A program made the translations under genes and the position numbers. Shown piece by piece: positions 32,417 to 32,624 of a DNA stretch of 32,624 nucleotides; the stretch's first letter is position 1; each line of letters starts with the position of its first letter. The DNA comes from Bacillota bacterium (GTDB lineage: Bacteria > Bacillota > Clostridia > Peptostreptococcales > Anaerovoracaceae). The notes below the pieces were generated by a model. The model searched no databases. It was given only the letters and a program-made list of their open reading frames with translations, and was not told the DNA's origin. The stretch spans positions 1 to 32,624 of the forward strand of contig JAFWZZ010000011.1 of assembly GCA_017522185.1 (NCBI GenBank), given 5' to 3'.

Positions 32417-32624
32417 TTAGAATAAGAATAGCATCATTTTCTTTGGAATGCAACTCATTATCATCACCGACAACGCGAAGAACAGGGAAATGCCGCCAAT
32501 TAAAACACCGCCGAGCATATTCTTCAAACCCGAGGGAAGTTGGTAGACAAGCGCAAGAAGAAAACCGAGCGCAACCGTGACTTCCCTCAGAAAAGGAGAA
32601 GGAACGAAGTTATTAAAAAATCCC
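32417..32624 (-). CDS. C-terminal end of a membrane protein (partial, continues past the window)
   Basis: An open frame of 68 residues enters from the window edge and stops at 32417. It contains two hydrophobic segments, one around VALGFLLALVYQLP and one around MLGGVLIGGISLFFALSVMIM, and a basic-hydrophobic tail ending PKKMMLFLF. This is the pattern of the end of an integral membrane protein. I do not recognise the family. The start and N-terminal part lie outside the window. Its strand and 47-nt distance to the lipoprotein gene suggest one operon. Confidence 0.5.
   Translation of the reverse strand, partial: GFFNNFVPSPFLREVTVALGFLLALVYQLPSGLKNMLGGVLIGGISLFFALSVMIMSCIPKKMMLFLF

Overview
The window looks like a chromosome segment of an anaerobic low-to-mid GC Firmicute of class Clostridia. 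The grounds are AGGAGG-type ribosome binding sites, TTGnnn-N17-TATAAT promoters, UPF0182 and zinc-ribbon membrane proteins, an archaeal-type ornithine cyclodeaminase-like gene, and large secreted proteins built from CAP, Cys-rich, Ig-like and FN3-like modules. The genus cannot be fixed from the sequence alone. Almost all genes lie on the minus strand. The exception is one two-component pair on the plus strand at 29.7-31.7 kb.

Read in transcription order (high to low coordinates) there are four blocks. (1) 32624-31974: the end of a membrane protein gene and a small lipoprotein with DnaJ-like CxxCxGxG motifs. (2) 31729-19381: a cell-surface island. A LytTR response regulator and an AgrC/VirS-type kinase (plus strand) face four large secreted proteins (minus strand). 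Two carry a thioredoxin-like domain and a CAP domain followed by Cys-rich repeats; one is Cys-rich repeats only; one has a different N-terminal region. All end in Ig-like and/or FN3-like, very Lys-rich modules. (3) 19256-13949: a prolyl-tRNA editing protein, an OmpR/HisKA two-component pair, a class V aminotransferase-like protein without the usual catalytic Cys, a nucleoside hydrolase, a ribokinase, and a 36-residue Asn/Lys-rich peptide. (4) 13817-154: a 150-aa membrane protein, a zinc-ribbon membrane protein and a UPF0182 protein, then a long glutamine synthetase, SerRS, an archaeal-type ornithine cyclodeaminase-like protein, cardiolipin synthase, RlmA-type rRNA methyltransferase and an Orn/Lys/Arg decarboxylase.

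The most interesting signal is regulatory. The three minus-strand promoters of the surface island carry the same element: two 9-bp direct repeats exactly 21 bp apart, with the -10 hexamer exactly 31 bp downstream of the second repeat. This is the geometry of LytTR-family operators. One copy lies in the divergent intergenic region next to the LytTR regulator's own sigma-A promoter. Two of the three promoters are 86-bp near-copies with 3 mismatches. I infer a local, self-contained regulon in which the LytTR pair switches on a set of secreted CAP, thioredoxin-like and Cys-rich array proteins. No AgrB/AgrD-like signal genes are visible, so the input is unknown.
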